From positions 4,401,527-4,465,526 of the forward strand of contig CM043870.1 in NCBI GenBank assembly GCA_023846275.1: a stretch of DNA of 64,000 nt, given 5' to 3'. The DNA comes from Vanilla planifolia (lineage: Eukaryota > Streptophyta > Magnoliopsida > Asparagales > Orchidaceae). Within the stretch, counting starts at the first letter, position 1; every line of letters starts with the position of its first letter. Made by a program: the position numbers and the translations under genes. Below, piece by piece: positions 36,501-46,900 of the stretch. The notes under the pieces were generated by a model. It searched no databases, had not been told where the DNA came from, and saw nothing but the letters and a program-made list of their open reading frames with translations.

Positions 36501-39500
36501 TTGCTCTTGAGATTCTTCTCATTGGTGGAATGATTATTTTTTTTTCTTAGTTTTAAATTCTTAGAGACAATGCTCCTTTGGCATCTTTTGGATGAGAGCT
36601 TTGAGTGCTTTGAATTTAGAAGTCATTTACCTTCACAGTATTTGTAATATTTCATTTGATCATAACTATGGCCAATTAAATGATAGGGTTTCATGAATTG
36701 GACCACTTTTTTATAGTTGTTAACATCTTTTGTGAAACATTGATTGGGTGTCATTGACATACCAGGGTAAAAGATGTCGACTATTCTTCCCTTGGCAATG
36801 TCAAGGTTGATTGTTATCTTGATTGAAGTACAACCTTTTGTTAACTTTTTAATAGGTGGGCCAATTTTCCTTTTGTGCTCAACACTAGATTCTTTGGAGT
36901 CATTGTGATGTAATAATTAAACTAGGGCAACACGAATTAACATAGAATTTTTACATCATAATGGCTTCAAAGAATCTGATACTGAGTACTAAAGGAAAGT
37001 TGGCCCACTTATTAGGGAGTTAACCATCAAGAAAAGGTCATGGTACTTCAATCAAGATAGCAAACCTTGACACTAACAGAGGAAGAACACTTGACGTCCT
37101 TTGATGTAGCATTTCAACAACACCTTTATTAATGTTTCACAAAATTTGTTAGCAACTATAAAACAAAAGGGCTCATTTCATGAAACCCTATCATCTAATT
37201 TGTCATAATTAGGAGTAGCTTTTCTTCAACAAGGTTAAGAAATTTTATATTTGATTTTTTTAGAAATTGTATGAAGAGAGTTGAAATCCATAAAGAAGAA
37301 AAGGAACTAGCTTCCCAAAGACAGATGAAATTAGAATCTGGGGCATGGGCAGAAGTGGAATAGAAACATATCTTCAAATAGAAGATAATCCTCTATTACT
37401 TGATGGATAGAGTGCTCATATTTCTTTAGAAACCTTCTTTTTTCATCCATTTGATACTAGTTGCCATGTAGAATAATGATGGGCAGAATTCTTTGATATG
37501 GTGGAGGTTGAAGGGATTTGAAGAATGATGAACCCCAATGGAAAAATTGTTATAAATTAGTTGAATTGATAAAGCAATGATGAAATTAGGCTAAATTGGT
37601 AGTGATGGATCAACCATTGGAAGTAGATCTTGTTTCAACATGGCAAATGGAGCCATTGTTAGATTTCAAGTTAAAATTTGAATAGAGGACGATGATGAAT
37701 CTACAACTACTATAGCATGTGGTGCAATAACCAAATGTGTAAATATGGTAAATTAAATTTCTTCTGTATGAGGGGGACAATTTGTCAATTTTGACACAGA
37801 ATAGTCTCTTGTGGAAATAAAATTTTTTATCACAATGGATCGGCAGTCATCTTCGAAAGGGTTTATATCAACTTTTTTCATGAGCACCTTTGTTTATTAT
37901 TGTAGTTCTTGGGATGATTGAATCTACAATGAATAGAATTTTTGGTCATTGCTAAGTATGGTTCTCAAGTTCTTTAGTTGCTTATTCAAGAAAATTGTTT
38001 GTGGTTTATGCTTCTTATTGTGATAAAGTCCTCATCTTTCAATTTTTTTTATTTCTTCCCACACGCGACAAAAAATAACTAATGTAAATCTTAGGTGTAA
38101 AAAATCTTAATACAGATATACTTTATGAGAATGAAAAATCACAAAGAGTGGTAAGAAAGTAAAGATATGGGATGTTAATCTTCCTCTTCTTTGCAAAATA
38201 CTACAATATAATTTAAAAAACCCTTTATATAAGAATAAAACAGAGAAGAAGATAGAAAGAAAGAAAAGATGAGTTTTTCCTTCTAAAATTGAGTCGGGGA
38301 AGTTAGAAAAAAATCCAAGAAAAGTTTTACTAGATCAAAGAACTAAAAGTTCTTGAAATGAGGTTGCTTAACCCTTTATATATACGAGTATCTTGATGGA
38401 ACTCCATTTGACGTGACATCACAAAGATGGTTGCGAACTCTCATCTTCAACTAGATTTGAGTTGAAGCTATCTTTGGTTGAAAGGAGTTTAGTTGAAGAG
38501 AGAAATAGAATAACTTTGATTATCTCTGTTGAGTATTATGTTTGTTGTTGCTTCTTGTGACCTAGACATAGCTATTCGACACCCACCCTGGAGATGGAGG
38601 TGTGTTGTAACTTGTGGCTTAGCTCTTATAGAGGGTAGTCATGTGTTCATCAAGTTTGAATATTGTACAACAATATTTTGATTGTCAATAGTAAAAACAA
38701 ATTCCATTTCTAAGAACATTTAACAATGTTTTCAAAAGCAGCTCTTCAAAAATGCCTTTTTAAAACAACCATTTCCAAACCACCATCACTATGTCAAACA
38801 AACCTACGGTTAGGGCAAGTTGTCCCCTAGTGCAAATATTATATTTACTATCTAACAAGAATCCGTTGTTGTATGGCATATCACTTCTGCATATTGGCAT
38901 TGTAATGTATTATGGATCCTTTTTCCCATTACATATCATGCTGCATGAGCTGAACTTATTAGCCATGTTTTTAAAGGTACAATTTAATTTTTTTCCTTCT
39001 CAAATCAAGCTTTTGTTTTAAGTTAGTGTAAACACCAAGTAACTGTTTTTTTTTACAAAAATATTTTTCAGCATTTGCAATTGCTTCTTTGAATGTGGTC
39101 ATGTTGGTTGGTCATTATTTTAGATTTTTCAGTTAGTAATCATAAAGCATTTTACATGCATATTCATGAATTCAAGCATGCACATGCAAAACGTTGGCAT
39201 AAAAAGAAAGGCCATTGACATAAGCATGCACCATTTAACTTAAGAATATAATATATTTTGCATAACAATAGTTATCAATTCAAGTATTTCAAAAATTTAC
39301 AAATGAATGTGGAATTGTTTTATATGGAAATTTTTGTTGTACATCTGAGAAATTATCAAATTAATGACATTTTTGTATGGATAAATTTTAATTGCATTTA
39401 AGGTGAGCGATTTAGGTTTTCTAAATACATCCTCAGTTGGGGTATTTATGGTTATTAAGGTGTTTTTTTTTAATTTTAACACCTGCCTAGTCGAACTTCA

Positions 39501-42500
39501 ATTGATTTACGAAATGATACATTTCAAACCATATGACCTGAAAAAAGAAAAGAGCATTGTCTTTATATAGTGGACGGCAGTCTTTGCTTTTTAGTAATAC
39601 AATTGAAGAACATTTTTATTCCTTTCACTTTTTATACATACTCAAATTCCTTTAGTATCAAACCTACGTTTATTTCACCTCTTAGTTGTAAAGCATTATA
39701 TAAAAAATTCTTCCAAAGATACAGATTTTGTGATTTGGCATCTCTTCACATGTAAAGTATAAACGTTAGATACATAAATTGTCATTTATTAAGATAACCA
39801 GTATAATTTTTGCAAATTCATCATCAGCAAAAATTTTAGCATCGCTGTTTATAGACTTAAATTGTTCTTTTTATGTTTCCTGCACAGAAAAACGATTATG
39901 AAACCTTTTAGTTTCTTTCAATTTATATGTGTAACTGGAAATTAATGAACTTGCTGTATATCTGATAGATGGGACAAGCGCTTTTCAAGTGATTTTATTG
40001 GAATCAAATTCTCCTCTCTTATTATCAAAAAAAAAAATCTAATCTCCATATTTATTGTATATGAGTTTGTGTTTATATGTAAGTGGATATGCTAGTGTGA
40101 ATGTACGTTGCATATGATATTTTGGTACATTATGCAAACATGTGAGTAGAGGGAATTAGAAATTCCAATCATTTTATGGAAGTTGATTTTATTTATACCC
40201 ATCTAATCTTCAAAAAAAAAAAATTTATAAATTTAGTGGAAGAATGTTGATTTGGAGTTGTTTTTTAATTCAACTGAGCCAAATCACGTTCGTCCCTCCC
40301 AAGATGGTAAAAGCTATGTCAGTGTACTACATTTAATTCAGTCCTCAACTGGGGTTGGTTTGTTTCAGTTTTCTTCTTCTATGGGAGCAAATCCTTCTAG
40401 CTCTATGTGAAAGTTTATTATTATACTTGCCGCAAGTTATTCAATGCTGATAATCTCAATTTCCCATCCCTCTCCCTTTTGTTTTTTTGCATTTTATAGA
40501 CTTGGACTATTGAACCGGAGATTCGTGGCCTTCAGATTCATGACATGAAGGAACCTGTGCACTGTTTGGCTGCGAATGCCAATATTGTGTGTTTCTCAAC
40601 TCAAGGCACTGGTGCAAAGGTCAGTGCTTTATTTTGCAAGTGAAATTACCAAAGAAGCCATGCTTTTGAACTGTTAAGCTGAATATTACTGTTTTTAGGT
40701 CTCTACCTGGGGTGGACTTACAAAGCACATTAATTTCAACAAAAATGTGAAATGCATATCCATGACAGATGCAAATCTATATTGTGGCTGCACTGCCTAC
40801 AGCATCCAGGTTTTGTATTATGAAGTGTTTTAGCTCAATTCATACTAATTTATTCTAGCCCAAACTATAAAAGCTAAACCACCTATGCTTCCTTCCCATG
40901 TTAATGCATAAGGTTTAACAATCTAATTTTTCTTATTTGGAGCATCTTTCAATCATATTGACTTATGTGTGTTATAAGAGGTTTTGGCTTACTGAACCTT
41001 TCATCCTTCAGTCTTGTTGGTTGCAGCATAAGGTGTATAAATTAGCTCTTTTTTTTTAGTTTTTGACTATATGATCTTTGGGACACTCTTTTTGACCTTA
41101 TCTTTTATGTACTTGACCAAAAAATAGATACAAAATTGTGCTCTATGTGCTAGCATACAATCAAGGATCCATTTGGGAAAGCTTTTATTTCTTAAACCCT
41201 ATCATTTCATTACTTGGCTTGCACGTCAAATGCAGTATTAAATTCCTCTCTATTTATAAACTTATCCTCCCTCTCTACTCTATGCATATTAAATTCCTCG
41301 TGGCCATGTTGAAGGCCAACAAGTTGATCCCAATTATTCCTCTTATCACTTATTCTTAGTAATGCATTTTAGTCTCTCGGTAGCATTATTTATATTCCCA
41401 AGAACTTATATGAACAACATTTTGTGTAATTAGCCATTGTAAGTTTAGTTCTGTTTGATGATAATACTCTTTACAACTTATGCCATAGATTAGTAAGGAG
41501 TTCCACCATCTTCATTGAGAAAAAAAAATTCCATAACCTTATCACATCCCTAAAATATCTATAAGCTCTTGTCCAAGTCTTAATATTCTAGCACAATTGA
41601 TGAATTGTTATATTTTTCTTCAGGAAGTAGATCTCAAGAAGTATACATCGAGTACATTTTATTCCGGTACAAGGAAGTTATTGGGCAAACAAACCATTCA
41701 TGCTATCTTCATTCAAGATGGTACTCTCTTTGCCGGAGGTTCTTCTGTTGATGGAATTGCTGGCAAGGTAAGTTTGATAAGCCAGTCATTAGCACTGCAC
41801 AATCCATGGCCTGTGCATTGCATCACTTAGATAATTGGTGTCATTAAAATCATTTAAACATATTTATATTTTATTTAATATTTAAATGTCAAAATATAAA
41901 ATAAAGTTCATCTATAACCATATGGTGGTAAAGCCATCGAATTGGTGTGTTTTATTATTTCGTCTTTCCTTTTGGCAATCACCACTAGGTAAGGTGCTAT
42001 ACCTCTCAGAATGTGTGACTTTTAGTTTACAAGTCAGCTAAGTCTTCTGAAGGGAACTTCAAGGAACTTGGAGCATTAATGTGGTTCTCAAAACCCCTTC
42101 CATTTCTTCTCTTCTATACTTCACTTTTCATTCAAACGTTGTTCTATGCTTTCAAGGAGATGGAACAGTTATGGTTTCATTGCAAGAAAATATTATTATT
42201 TCTATGTAGAAACCAATCTCTTACTCTAAGCTAGTTTTGCAACATCCTTTGGCCTAAAATTGGAGATGCAATTGCAGGCTTTTTCTTTATCAACAAAATC
42301 TGCGACGGGGTCTTTCGTAACTCCCTTGGACATCTACTGCATCTCTGCTGCCGATGATTTTGTTTTCACTGGTACAAAAAATGGCATCATTGAAGTTTGG
42401 ATCAAGGAGAGGCTTGCAAGGGTGGGCTCAATCAGGGTAGGACCTGTAGGAAATGCAAAGGTTGCTTGCCTTGCATCAGATTCTGAAGGAGAAATGCTGT

Positions 42501-42640
42501 TTTCAGGTTCTTCAGATGGAAAAATCCAGGTTTACATTTCTATGCCTTTGTTTTGTTCTCACAAACTGCCCATCTGTTCTGCAATGGCTGTTCAGTTTGT
42601 GTTTGGTGCTTCTTTTTTGTAGGTTTGGGCACTGGAGTGA
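18068..42640 (+). CDS. LIN: LIN/CERBERUS-type U-box, ARM and WD40 E3 ubiquitin ligase
   Basis: There are fifteen exons: 18068-19072, 27474-27956, 28024-28103, 28179-29453, 30882-31026, 31115-31372, 31462-31771, 31850-31974, 32057-32176, 32362-32493, 40500-40619, 40699-40809, 41624-41767, 42278-42529 and 42623-42640. All are GT..AG with matching phases, giving 1525 residues; legume LIN/CERBERUS proteins are just under 1500. The order is an N-terminal LIN domain (1-335), an acidic/Ser-rich linker, a U-box (about 549-622), ARM-like helices (to about 1227) and WD40 repeats (1228-1525). The U-box should recruit ubiquitin-charged E2. In Medicago and Lotus the family is needed for infection-thread growth and supports arbuscular mycorrhiza; that role here is inferred. 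The start is the first in-frame ATG, and the stop follows VWALE as in relatives. Uncertain points are the first junction (see the segment at 27326-27386) and whether exon 31115 ends at 31369 or 31372. Confidence 0.92.
20380..22300 (-). mobile_element. Decayed Ty1/copia pol fragment in LIN intron 1
   Basis: Read on the minus strand, about 20760-20380 gives broken matches to the copia RNase H end: an 'R-(K)-T-T-Y-W-Y-C-I-L-L' stretch like the usual RKSTSGY motif, followed by a degenerate CDN-to-DIFTK region. Upstream on that strand, about 21260-21180 resembles the reverse-transcriptase YVDD region followed by KQERQ. Many stops and frameshifts show it is dead. It lies antisense to LIN. Borders and LTRs were not found. 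Confidence 0.45.
21438..21504. repeat. (AT)n microsatellite, about 66 bp
   Basis: This is an essentially perfect AT dinucleotide run inside the first LIN intron and within the copia relic. It should be highly length-variable between individuals and prone to assembly error. Confidence 0.95.
26090..26570 (+). repeat. Tandem dimer of a 241-bp SINE-like repeat
   Basis: Two direct units (26090-26330 and 26331-about 26570) share most of their sequence, both starting TTTAGTATTCAAAT. Unit 1 has a box A-like TGGTAAAGTATG (about 26116) and, about 40 bases further on, a box B-like GGCTTGAGACC, matching 9 of 11 consensus positions. This is the spacing of a tRNA-derived pol III promoter, and a unique body follows. 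Unit 2 has weaker boxes. I read this as a tRNA-related SINE that is tandemly duplicated; family unassigned. Confidence 0.5.
27326..27386 (+). other. Possible alternative or cryptic exon in LIN intron 1
   Basis: The segment sits between AATCAG and AAG|GTATGG, so both splice signals are plausible. Its second frame is open and reads LVSVPSSSLEYKNLNKQVLK, ending in phase 0 before the exon at 27474. However, the 61-base exon cannot follow exon 1 in phase 0: in that frame it meets a stop (GAA TAA). It could belong with an undetected intermediate exon, be a 'poison' exon, or be chance. The direct join 19072 to 27474 keeps phase and was used in the gene model. Confidence 0.3.
28179..31974 (+). other. 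LIN: LIN exons 4-8: U-box and ARM-like region
   Basis: The U-box lies near the start of the 28179-29453 exon: PKDFVCPITGHLF, DPVTLETGQTYER, IQEWLKRGNTTCPITRQPL, then LPKTNYVLKRLI. Those are the hallmark positions of plant U-boxes, which use packing contacts instead of zinc. ARM-like helical repeats follow, with segments such as ALSVISANGLPALIKCLDQ, STMHSFLVYLQMAPIEQQPA, LLLQLDLL and FVLCNHENGAIFKALEECL. Five exons join in phases 2, 0, 0 and 1. No frameshift or premature stop was seen, so the gene looks functional. Confidence 0.9.
33100..34200 (-). mobile_element. Decayed Ty1/copia RT/RNase H fragment in LIN intron 10
   Basis: On the minus strand, about 34170-34100 reads DLDTLTNFLGIEF, matching the copia 'DLG-L-YFLGIE' motif that follows the RT core. 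About 33340-33240 reads IASNLTFHE then WKLMVTLL, matching the 'ASNPVFH-RTKHIEID-HFVRE' region of RNase H. About 33520-33480 reads LVKTLISWKTKK, like the copia 'SW-SKKQ' motif. The order is correct for pol, but stops and shifts interrupt it. A tandem duplication (33585-33868) sits within it. Confidence 0.6.
33585..33868 (+). repeat. Tandem duplication, period 141 bp
   Basis: Unit 1 spans 33585-33725 and unit 2 spans 33726-33868, both beginning GAGAGCTTCATTGG. They differ at only a few positions, so the duplication is much younger than the copia relic it interrupts. A GAG remnant after unit 2 marks the end. Confidence 0.9.
35560..36310 (+). repeat. Direct repeat, left copy (pairs with 38045-38700)
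   Basis: This aligns in the same orientation with 38045-38700. Shared landmarks are ATCTTGGGTGTAAA, AGAACCAAAAATCTT, GAGATCGCTTGA, CTAGATTTGAG, AGAGAGAAATGGAAT, TTATCTCT and TCAAGTTTG. The copies are diverged by many substitutions and indels. They could be LTRs of a short non-autonomous element or separate insertions of one family; no TG..CA ends were fixed. Confidence 0.6.
36661..37212. repeat. Large imperfect palindrome (arms ~255 bp, loop ~27 bp)
   Basis: The left arm (about 36661-36918) and right arm (about 36946-37212) are reverse complements with scattered mismatches and indels. Matching blocks include GATAGGGTTTCATGAA, TTTTGTGAAACATT, TATCTTGATTGAAGTAC, AAGTGGGCCAA/AGGTGGGCCAA, AGATTCTTTG and GATGTAA. 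The minus strand of the left arm is an open frame of about 90 codons (including IAKGRIVDIFYPGM and FMKPYHLIGH) with no family recognised; the equivalent frame in the right arm is broken. It lies between the direct repeats and is transcribed within the LIN pre-mRNA, so it could fold into a long hairpin. Confidence 0.8.
38045..38700 (+). repeat. Direct repeat, right copy (pairs with 35560-36310)
   Basis: This is the partner of 35560-36310, about 2.49 kb downstream in the same orientation. Landmarks are ATCTTAGGTGTAAA, AAAGAACTAAAAGTTCTT, GAGGTTGCTTAA, CTAGATTTGAG, AGAGAGAAATAGAAT and TTATCTCTGTTGAG. The region between the copies holds the palindrome and no recognisable gag or pol. Confidence 0.6.
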
Positions 42641-43250
42641 TGTCAATAGAAGTTCATCTTTCCTTCGACGAAAACTGTGATTACATTCTCACTGAGAACT
42701 GGAGCACAGGTAAATCATTCAGGAATTCTGTTCTTTATTACCGCAGCGTTTTTCTTTGGTTCAGTGTTTGATGACCGGTTTTCCTGCTACAAATACACCT
42801 CCTTCCAAAGTCACATTTGGTTTAGTGTAATTTAAAATCGATGTAAAATTTCAATTCTTACAGAAAATAATGTTTTTAAATTTGCTAACGAAATTTCGAA
42901 AGTTGAATATTAACCAAAGGACTAGATATGTCACATTTATTTAAAATTTCCTTAGATCCAAGTCTAGTTGATTCGTAATTATAATTTGTAAATTGTGTAT
43001 GGTTTATTTAAGACCTATTGTTGTTTTATTCTTTCAAAAATAAAAATATAATTTATTATATTCTAGGATTTTTTTTTCTATTCACTTAACCATACCCATT
43101 TTGTAATGGCAAGAACTCGTGTTTTTGTAGTTGCACTATTTTTAATTTTAATTGCATGATGTCATTATTTTATTTGATATTTATTTTTTAACTATGCATT
43201 AAATCAAAGAAATTTTATTAAATCAATTTTTTCATGTTTTGACAAATCTG

Positions 43251-43282
<32 letters not shown>

Positions 43283-43977
43283 TTCGATGTTTCTCAGCCA
43301 TCTTTTAAAAAATGCTAATAGTTTTTTTTAATGTGAATTCAGTTTCAAAAACACCTAAAGTAATAACCAATCAATCAATTTTTTAAAATTGATACATGAT
43401 TAATAAAAAAAATCCCAAATTGTCATGTTATCCATCCAATCCAAGTCAATCCAGATTTCATCCATCTTTTAATTTGCTGAATAAATCACCTTTTTAATTT
43501 GACCCAAATATCATACAAATCAGATTATTGTTAGAGCCAGCCTACTCCAAACCACATCTATTGACTATTCATGAAAAAGCCATAAACAACAATAATTAAA
43601 AAAACATTTTTTTATCCCCAAAATCATATAAAATCCTATAATTATAAGTTTAACTAAATTTTCAATAAAAATTAAGAATATTAAAAAAAAAGTATCTCCA
43701 GCCACAAAAATCACCACAAATGATTTCTTAAAAACAACAATTCATCAACTCACGTTGAAAAGTTTGACGCACAATTGTTCTTATGCTGTGGAGCACTGCA
43801 TAAACGAGTGGACAACAATGGAGAGAATTCCTTACTCTGGTTTTCCTTCCCTGTTTGAAAATTTCGATAACAACGCGAACTAACATTATTACCCTTAATG
43901 CAAAATCAAAAAGAAAACCAAACACAAGTTACCTTTTTCTATAATACTGAGATCAATCTTTGTTACATGCTGCAACT
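42641..43977. other. Convergent intergenic region, LIN and DUF3531 gene 3' ends
   Basis: About 1.3 kb separates the stop codons of two genes transcribed toward each other, so both 3' UTRs must lie here. An (AT)n tract occurs at 43254-43282. No clear consensus polyadenylation signal was fixed for either gene. Minus-strand frames near 43728-43925 are not recognisable. Confidence 0.6.
43254..43282. repeat. (AT)n microsatellite, about 28 bp
   Basis: A short perfect AT run between the two convergent gene ends. Confidence 0.9.
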
Positions 43978-46900
43978 CTAGATTTTGAATGTACTGCAAC
44001 CTGCATCTTCTGAAGTCAGGTTTTCCTTCCAATTCTCAAACTCGAAGCCCCCAAAAACCACCTGTTTGATACCTACATAGCTGTCAGGACGAACATTTAT
44101 TAGTGTTTCTTGCATAATAGGGGAGCAGTACTTGAAGAGTGAAGGTTCTAAACACTTAAAAGCTCACTATTTGCAAACAGCTCATGTTCCGCTTGTAGAA
44201 CACTTTTACCACATGGCAGGTTCTCACCAACATAGCAACACAATCACAAACCAACCAAGAAAGATAAAAATCGACTAATTTTCTTAACAGTGACCTCTCC
44301 AAGTTGACAATCTTAGCTAGTAGATCTCTCTGTAGGAAAAACTTGTCAAAGAAATATTCTCAGAGTAAGATCTATCGCTTTGTGTAAGGTTCTATCCTCC
44401 TTGCATCCAAGCCCAAAATAAGCCACTTTGCAAACATTCACCTCAATGGAGCTTAATGGACCTCTCATCAAGTGTCTTAGCCACTAGGTGACAAGCCCAC
44501 CTTATGCATGCCTTTATCTCCTTGGGATGCAAAGTGGGACTCAAGATGACACATAATGATTGACCTTCACTTCCTTGGGAAGTTCTTTGTCAACTAGCCT
44601 TCCTCTAACCCTCTTCGCCCACATGGTCGATCTTGGAAGCAACAAAGCTCTTTCCTTCTCTAAAAGACCAGAGTTCTAGCATAAGCAACCTCTAGAATCC
44701 TTGACTCTTTTTGGAAGCTATATGCTGTTTAATTTAGAGGTTGTTGCCAAATGTCAGCATCTATGGGACTAAATGATCCATAGAACAGACAATGCATCAT
44801 TCTGGTACCAAATCAACATGCCTAGGCAACCATAACTAAGAAGAGAAGTAGTTGACGACCTTTGAGAATGTTGGAAGATTTTGTATAGAGTAAAAAAAAC
44901 AACTGCAAAGGAGAAGGACAAAGAGAATTTTTTGCAAAGTAGTTGGTACATCTCAACCCTCCAGGTCATGCATTTGCATTTTAAGTAACAACTAGTCTCT
45001 TATAATAAAAATGTAAAATATTAAGTAAATAACATGTGCTGACTATGACTAGGCAATGTGTAAGACCTAAAAACAAGTTAACATAGAAGTCATAAAACCG
45101 TTAAAAATCTAATATAGATTAATTTCAACATCAAAAAGATCTCTTTATTCTTCTCTAGTGCATTTGTTTTCCCTCTCAATGCAAAATCATTTTACAGTGG
45201 CATCAGAGCCGAAAGCTAAGGAGTTGAAGCCAGAAGCTAGAAATCAAAGGAGTTGGAAGTCAGTGACAAGGAGCAGTGTCTTGAATAAATGGTGCATCTA
45301 GAGACAGTTAAAAACCTTAGAAAGAGTTCTCTGCCAAAAATATAATTCAACTCAAAAACAGAAAACTATTTATGTGCAAGAGAGCAAATTAGACTTTCAA
45401 CACAACATTCAAAAAACTACAAATTCTAATTTTAGCTCAAGTTTTATATCTAGTTCACAGCAATCCTCAAACTCACAAAGCAATTATGTAGAGTTAGAAA
45501 ATACTCTTAGAAAGGTATGCTCTTAGAGAGAACTTTTTTGAATCTTGTGATGTGGGTTTTTTTTATTTGTGAACCACAAAGTTTTAAGGAGACAACTAAT
45601 AACAAAGCTTGGGTTAAATCGATAAATGAAGAATTAGCATCCACTGAAAAGAATAAACTAGACAAATTGTTGATCTACCTACTGATAAAGTAAATGGACT
45701 AAAATAGATGTACAAAACCAAATTCAAAGAAGATGGGTCTATTTAAAGACAAAACGTATAATTGGTCGCTAAAGGTTATTCTCAATAGACGAGTATAAAA
45801 TTTAATAAAATAATTACCCCTATTGTAAGCATGAACTACTTTCTTTAACTACATAATTAGAATTATAAGCTTTTCAATTAAATTTTAAATCAATTTTTTT
45901 AAATAGCAATCTTGAAGAAGACATCTATGTTAAACAACTTAAGAGTTATGTGTTAAAAAGCCAAAAAAAAAACTTTAAGAGCATAGAAGAAGAAAAATGA
46001 TTCTTTGTCTGTGAAAAAACAAATTTGAAAAAAGCTCAAATGAATTATCTCCTTATGTTCAAACCGATGAATTGAATTATTTTTTAATAATATGTATTTA
46101 TGTTGATAATTTGATATATATGAGCATAGATTTAATTATGTTAGAAGAATTTAAAGATGCAATAATGAAAAAAAATAAAATGAAAGACTTTGAGATTGAT
46201 GAAATATTTTTTGGAAATACAAATCGATGAGATTTTTATATCTCAAGAAAATTATCTTATAAATCTTTTGAAAAGATTTCAAATAAAAAGTTATAAGATT
46301 GTTCCAATACCCTTAATAGCAAATAAAAACTCTAAATTAAAAATGAAATAGAAAATTGGATACAAAAATTTAGTTGGACCTTTAATTTACATGACAAACA
46401 TTTGACCTAATGTTTTTTCTTTTTTTTTGTAAATATGATTTCTAGATTCATGAAAGATTTTAGCAAAGTCCATTTTGCAATAACAAAGGGAACTCTATAT
46501 TATCATCTCTAAGGTTAAAGACTCGGGATAAGATGCGTAAAAAAAAATAATAATAATCTTGTAGAATTTGCTAAAAGTGATTACATAAGATCTATTGGTA
46601 ACAAAAAACACATTAAGTTATGCTATTTATATGGGAACAAAATTGATGTCATGGACATCTAAGAAATAGAAAACTATGACCCTTTTATCAACAAAGGTTA
46701 ATTATATAGTAGTCATAGATATTGCTTGAAAAGTAAAGATGTTATCACAAAATTTAATTATATGTCCATTGAAACAAATCCTAACACAAGTTCTCTAAAA
46801 ACAAACTGGACTTGTAATTATATTTTATAATAATATCTCTACCGTTACAGTGACAAAAACTCCAATCTTTCATAAATCTCTAAAAACAAATCCTAGCACC

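Larger units (their letters stand above)
32494..40499 (+). other. LIN intron 10 (8.0 kb), transposon-rich
   Basis: The intron runs from GTAAGT to TTTTATAG and is phase 0. It contains a minus-strand copia relic (about 33100-34200), a 141-bp tandem duplication, two long direct repeats and a large palindrome between them. Positions 34.6-35.5 and 38.7-40.5 kb show nothing recognisable beyond short AT-rich open frames. Confidence 0.8.
32057..42640 (+). other. LIN: LIN exons 9-15: WD40 repeat region
   Basis: Seven exons encode residues 1228-1525. WD-type strand ends are visible as SHSDGTIKVWD, SLDKTIRTWTI, GTKNGIIEVWI and, at the C-terminus, SSDGKIQVWALE. Most exon boundaries fall just before the V/T-W of a repeat, so introns tend to separate blades. 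The 8-kb intron at 32494-40499 splits the blade set but both halves remain in phase. WD40 domains usually bind substrates or partners; here a link to symbiotic infection-site proteins is only inferred from legumes. Confidence 0.88.

Noticed and set aside
44797..44809. Possible minus-strand primer-binding site for the inverted LTR
   Set aside because: The word resembles TGGTACCAGA on the minus strand but is about 58 bases from the LTR end instead of adjacent to it, so it cannot be relied on.
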